From positions 1 to 9,048 of the forward strand of contig CALCBL010000606.1 of NCBI GenBank assembly GCA_937897495.1: a stretch of 9,048 nt of DNA, in the 5' to 3' direction. The notes beneath the pieces were generated by a model. That model searched no databases. It was given only the letters and a program-made list of their open reading frames with translations, and was not told the origin of the DNA. Positions within the stretch are counted from its first letter, which is position 1. The number at the start of each line of letters is the position of its first letter. The position numbers and the translations under genes were made by a program. This document shows positions 6,488-9,048 of this stretch, piece by piece. The DNA comes from an uncultured Burkholderiales bacterium (lineage in GTDB: Bacteria > Pseudomonadota > Gammaproteobacteria > Burkholderiales > Burkholderiaceae_C).

Positions 6488-6646
6488 TCAATTAGAAAAA
6501 TCAACAGAGGGAAACACTTTGCGAATGTTGGAGCCGCAAAGCGATTCAAGGCGCTGAGATTGAATCTCAACACCTTGAATGGGGAAAAACCTCACCCCAG
6601 CGCCGCTGAGTGCGGGCATGGCATGAGGTTTAAACAGAATCGTCAT
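6488..6646 (-). CDS. possible small ORF of 52 residues between nrdB and the H1-like gene
   Basis: This frame starts with ATG ten bases after the nrdB stop and ends 17 bases before the H1-like start, filling the gap almost exactly. It would encode a 52-residue protein beginning MTILFKPHAMPALSG and ending VFPSVDFSN. Codons are ordinary for the window. Against it: no clear Shine-Dalgarno, no family I recognise, and the stretch contains a terminator-like hairpin and a large palindrome that explain its sequence at least as well. Low confidence; listed because it is compact and in an otherwise empty gap. Confidence 0.2.
   Translation of the reverse strand: MTILFKPHAMPALSGAGVRFFPIQGVEIQSQRLESLCGSNIRKVFPSVDFSN
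6491..6496 (-). promoter_or_regulatory. possible -10 box of the H1-like gene
   Basis: TCTAAT (minus strand, 5 of 6 to TATAAT) sits a few bases upstream of the AAGGAG ribosome binding site. No convincing -35 is present at the right distance. If used, the leader would be short and the promoter would lie at the end of the nrdB-histone gap. Confidence 0.22.
6544..6580. repeat. 37-bp near-perfect palindrome
   Basis: ATTCAAGG (6544-6551) is the exact reverse complement of CCTTGAAT (6573-6580), and TGAGATT (6555-6561) of AATCTCA (6563-6569), all centred on base 6562. Of 18 paired positions only two mismatch (6552/6572 and 6554/6570). No T-run follows on either strand, so it is not a standard terminator. 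It could be an RNA hairpin that stabilises an mRNA end, a protein-binding dyad, or a chance feature. Confidence 0.75.
6585..6631 (-). terminator. nrdB: possible nrdB terminator hairpin
   Basis: On the minus strand, downstream of the nrdB stop, AAACCTCA (complement of 6624-6631) pairs with TGAGGTTT (complement of 6587-6594), and the latter runs into TTTTT. The 29-base loop contains further pairing (CCC/GGG and CAGC/GCTG). The T-run is short and partly in the stem, so termination may be partial. Confidence 0.35.
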
Positions 6647-6656
6647 GTTTGAAGGT

Positions 6657-7850
6657 TTAGTCCCAAGACAGGGCGCCGCCCGACTGGTATTCAATGACGC
6701 GGGTCTCGAAGAAATTGCGTTCTTTCTTCAAGTCAATCATTTCGCTCATCCATGGGAAGGGGTTCTCTTCGTTGGGGAAGAGGGCTTCCAAGCCAATTTG
6801 CGTGGCACGGCGGTTGGCGATGTAGCGCAAATAGCCTTTGAACATGGAAGCGTTGAGGCCGAGCACGCCGCGTGGCATGGTGTCTTCGGCATAACGGTAT
6901 TCGAGTTCAACGGCTTTCAAGAACAACTCATTGATTTCGGCTTTGAACTCTGCGGTCCACAACTGGGGATTTTCGAGTTTGATCTGGTTGATCAAGTCGA
7001 TGCCAAAGTTGCAGTGCATGGACTCGTCGCGCAAGATGTACTGGTACTGCTCGGCAGCACCGGTCATTTTGTTTTGACGACCCAAAGCCAGAATTTGGGT
7101 AAAGCCCACGTAGAAGAACAAGCCTTCCATGAGGCAAGCGAACACGATGAGCGACTTTAAAAGCGTCTGATCTGTTTCTTGGGTGCCCGTTTTGAAGTGC
7201 GGGTCCATGATGGCGTGAATGAACGGAATCAGGAACTCGTCTTTGTCGCGGATGGACTGAACTTCGTTGTACGCGTTGAAGATTTCGCTTTCGTCCAGGC
7301 CCAAAGACTCAGTGATGTACTGGTAGGCGTGGGTGTGAATGGCTTCTTCAAAGGCTTGGCGCAACAAGAACTGACGGCACTCGGGTGCTGTGATGTGGCG
7401 ATAAGTACCCAGCGTGATGTTGTTGGCAGCCAAAGAATCGGCTGTGACAAAGAAACCCAAATTGCGCTTGACCAAGCGGCGCTCGTCTTCGGTCAAACCG
7501 TTGGGGTCTTTCCAGAGTGCAATGTCGCGTGTCATGTTGACTTCTTGCGGCATCCAGTGGTTGGCGCAAGTGGCGAGGTATTTTTCCCAGGCCCATTTGT
7601 ATTTGAAGGGCACCAACTGGTTGACGTCGGTTTGGCCGTTGATGATGCGCTTGTCAGCTGCGTTCACGCGGCGCGCGGCGCCTGTGGGTGCCGATGGCGC
7701 AGGCGTGGCCGCACTCATGATGGGACTGGCAGTAGAAGCAGAATTGAAAGAAGACAGATCAGCAAGGCGGTCGGCAGATGGGCCGCTTGGGGGGAAGCTT
7801 GGCATTGCAGGTTGCAATGCAGGTGTAGATGAATCGTTCCAGGACAACAT
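6657..7850 (-). CDS. nrdB: class Ia ribonucleoside-diphosphate reductase, beta (radical-generating) subunit
   Basis: NrdB houses the diiron-tyrosyl radical that NrdA uses to reduce ribonucleoside diphosphates to deoxyribonucleotides. At 397 residues it is longer than E. coli NrdB because of an N-terminal Ala/Pro/Ser-rich tail (about 8-60) with no ATP-cone; such tails are familiar in Burkholderiales. Metal ligands and the radical tyrosine can be lined up with E. coli: Asp138 (Asp84), Glu169 and His172 (Glu115, His118), Tyr176 (Tyr122), Glu242 (Glu204), Glu276 and His279 (Glu238, His241). All are present, so this is a tyrosyl-radical enzyme. The C-terminus [10 protein letters not shown] is the tail expected to dock on NrdA. 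The ATG at 7850 is chosen because GGAAA lies five bases upstream; a TTG at 7862 overlaps that site and is rejected. It lies downstream of nrdA, 193 bases away. Confidence 0.96.
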   Translation of the reverse strand: MLSWNDSSTPALQPAMPSFPPSGPSADRLADLSSFNSASTASPIMSAATPAPSAPTGAARRVNAADKRIINGQTDVNQLVPFKYKWAWEKYLATCANHWMPQEVNMTRDIALWKDPNGLTEDERRLVKRNLGFFVTADSLAANNITLGTYRHITAPECRQFLLRQAFEEAIHTHAYQYITESLGLDESEIFNAYNEVQSIRDKDEFLIPFIHAIMDPHFKTGTQETDQTLLKSLIVFACLMEGLFFYVGFTQILALGRQNKMTGAAEQYQYILRDESMHCNFGIDLINQIKLENPQLWTAEFKAEINELFLKAVELEYRYAEDTMPRGVLGLNASMFKGYLRYIANRRATQIGLEALFPNEENPFPWMSEMIDLKKERNFFETRVIEYQSGGALSWD

Positions 7851-8043
7851 AGAAATTTCCAATGTGTGAATTATGAAAGCTTGTAGGCGAAATGCAAAGC
7901 AATGTTTTGAAATGAAATGAAATCACGCGAAGAAGTGTTGTGCTTTTGCATCGTCTTGTTTTGCATTTCTTCTCGAAGTTCGCTTCAATGATCTTTGCAG
8001 TGATTTCTGAATGGTGATTTTTTGAATTGGGAAATTTAAAAAA
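7851..8043 (-). other. 193-base spacer between nrdA and nrdB
   Basis: This AT-rich gap is unusually wide for two subunits of one enzyme. It has no credible ORF. It contains a promoter-like pair close to nrdB, the ribosome binding site GGAAA (complement of 7856-7860), three tandem GAAAT units (7909-7923), and a small GAAG/CTTC hairpin (7975-7986). I saw no NrdR-box pair (consensus with ACAC...ATAT...GTGT) and no clear terminator after nrdA. Confidence 0.6.
7870..7898 (-). promoter_or_regulatory. nrdB: candidate sigma-70 promoter for nrdB
   Basis: On the minus strand, TTTGCA (complement of 7893-7898, 4 of 6 to TTGACA) is separated by 17 bases from CATAAT (complement of 7870-7875, 5 of 6 to TATAAT). 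Transcription would begin near 7863, giving a leader of about 13 bases that holds the GGAAA ribosome binding site. This would allow nrdB to be expressed separately from nrdA. Confidence 0.4.
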
Positions 8044-9048
8044 TCATTGGCAAGCTTCGCAGCCCACATCGTCGATGGCGGTGAATTTCACATCGGTGGC
8101 GGGCACTGCAGAAAACTGCGAAGCGCCTGATGCGTTCGATGTTGCACCACCTGATGCTGCGCCAGACGACACCGCATTCATTTGGTTGTTAGACACGGTC
8201 GATTTCTCGGCGTGCGTGGCGCTGATGGTGCGCAGATAGTAAGTGGTTTTGAGGCCGCGCAACCAAGCCAGCTTGTAAGTGTCGTCAAGCTTCTTGCCAG
8301 ATGCGCCTGACATGTAGATGTTGAGTGACTGCGCTTGGTCAATCCACTTTTGGCGACGTGCGGCTGCTTCGACAATCCAGGTGGTTTCTACTTCAAAAGC
8401 GGTGGCGTACAAAGACTTGATTTCTTGCGGTACACGATCGATGGGGCGCAATGAGCCGTCGAAGTGCTTCAAGTCCATGACCATGACATCGTCCCACAGA
8501 CCCAGGCGCTTCAAGTCGCGCACCAGGTAGCTGTTGATGATGGTGAACTCGCCAGACAAGTTGGACTTGACGGACAAGTTGCCAAAGCATGGCTCAATAC
8601 AGGCATCGACACCAATGATGTTGGAGATGGTGGCGGTAGGCGCAATGGCCACGCAGTTGGAGTTGCGCATGCCGTCTTTGGCAATCTTCTTGCGCAAAGC
8701 ATCCCAGTCCATGGTGCTGCTGCGGTCTACTTCTACATAGCCGCCGCGCTCTTTCTGGAGCATGTCGAGGGTGTCCAAAGGCATGATGCCTTGGTCCCAC
8801 AAAGAGCCTTGGTAGCTAGAGTACTTGCCGCGCTCGGCGGCCAACTCGGTGGACGCCCAGTAAGCGTAGTAGCAGATGGCTTCCATGGAGGTGTCTGCAA
8901 ATTCCACAGCTTCTTGAGAGGCGTAGGGCACGCGCTTTTGATAGAGCGCATCTTGGAAGCCCATGAGTCCCAGGCCCACAGGGCGGTGACGCATATTAGA
9001 GTCGCGTGCTTTTTTGACCGCGTAGTAATTGATGTCGATCACGTTGTC
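8044..9048 (-). CDS. nrdA: class Ia ribonucleoside-diphosphate reductase, alpha (catalytic) subunit, C-terminal part
   Basis: The last 334 residues of NrdA, open at the right edge of the window; the frame stays open to the final base, so the true start lies outside. NrdA binds the nucleotide substrate and does the reduction. Visible are the conserved loop [18 protein letters not shown] (about 8617-8670), the segment ending IEPCFGNL, and the radical-transfer pair Tyr-Tyr in LKTTYYLRT (codons 8236-8241), equivalent to E. coli Tyr730/Tyr731. The C-terminal swinging arm is a Ser/Ala/Gly-rich linker followed by GCEACQ, whose two cysteines (codons 8059-8061 and 8050-8052) are the expected pair that re-reduces the active site using thioredoxin or glutaredoxin. 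The Cys-x2-Cys spacing is tighter than in E. coli. nrdB follows downstream on the same strand. Confidence 0.96.
   Translation of the reverse strand, partial: DNVIDINYYAVKKARDSNMRHRPVGLGLMGFQDALYQKRVPYASQEAVEFADTSMEAICYYAYWASTELAAERGKYSSYQGSLWDQGIMPLDTLDMLQKERGGYVEVDRSSTMDWDALRKKIAKDGMRNSNCVAIAPTATISNIIGVDACIEPCFGNLSVKSNLSGEFTIINSYLVRDLKRLGLWDDVMVMDLKHFDGSLRPIDRVPQEIKSLYATAFEVETTWIVEAAARRQKWIDQAQSLNIYMSGASGKKLDDTYKLAWLRGLKTTYYLRTISATHAEKSTVSNNQMNAVSSGAASGGATSNASGASQFSAVPATDVKFTAIDDVGCEACQ

Noticed and set aside
6154..6495. Plus-strand frame encoding a highly hydrophobic AAFLGAAFL-type repeat
   Set aside because: It is the reverse complement of the AAPKK repeats; it arises automatically from that array and has no ribosome binding site.
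6645..7832. Long plus-strand open frames (171 and 217 residues) opposite nrdB
   Set aside because: They mirror the codon structure of nrdB and show no family features; typical antisense shadows.
7975..7986. GAAG-TTCG-CTTC hairpin as a terminator of nrdA
   Set aside because: Only a four-base stem with no following T-run on either strand.

Overview
The window looks like a chromosomal housekeeping segment from a betaproteobacterium of the order Burkholderiales, most likely Comamonadaceae or a close relative (a moderate-GC freshwater type is a guess). The reasons are the Alaphylum-typical combination of a class Ia ribonucleotide reductase NrdB with a long Ala/Pro/Ser-rich N-terminal tail, an AAPKK-repeat histone H1-like protein ending in a WPFP-containing tail, and the order redoxin - accB - accC - prmA - DUF3426 protein. 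No mobile element, CRISPR array, tRNA or rRNA is visible.

Layout. The left end (57-1448, minus strand) is mpl, a murein-peptide recycling ligase. It is divergent from a plus-strand run that starts at about 1480: a conserved protein of unknown function, a membrane-anchored TlpA-like thioredoxin, then accB and accC (biotin carboxyl carrier protein and biotin carboxylase of acetyl-CoA carboxylase), prmA (ribosomal protein L11 methyltransferase) and a short DUF3426-type membrane protein. Gaps inside accB-accC-prmA-DUF3426 are only 2 to 15 bases, so these four genes are probably one operon. A strong, probably bidirectional hairpin terminator at 5991-6020 closes it. From there to the right edge all genes are on the minus strand: the histone H1-like gene (6048-6470), nrdB (6657-7850) and the C-terminal part of nrdA, which runs off the right edge.

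How the genes work together. AccB and AccC carry out the first half-reaction of fatty acid synthesis. PrmA modifies the ribosome and is often linked to accBC. NrdA and NrdB together make deoxyribonucleotides, and the H1-like protein probably binds DNA. The region shows central metabolism and maintenance, not an accessory island.

Points worth a second look: the DUF3426 protein lacks the N-terminal zinc-ribbon half normal for its family; aroQ, often found upstream of accB in related bacteria, is absent; mpl has no Shine-Dalgarno and a -10-like box placed so that its mRNA could be leaderless; a 37-base near-perfect palindrome and a possible 52-residue small ORF lie between nrdB and the histone gene; and NrdB carries nearly the same short LSW motif at both of its ends. 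I found no convincing evidence of an entirely new multi-gene system here.
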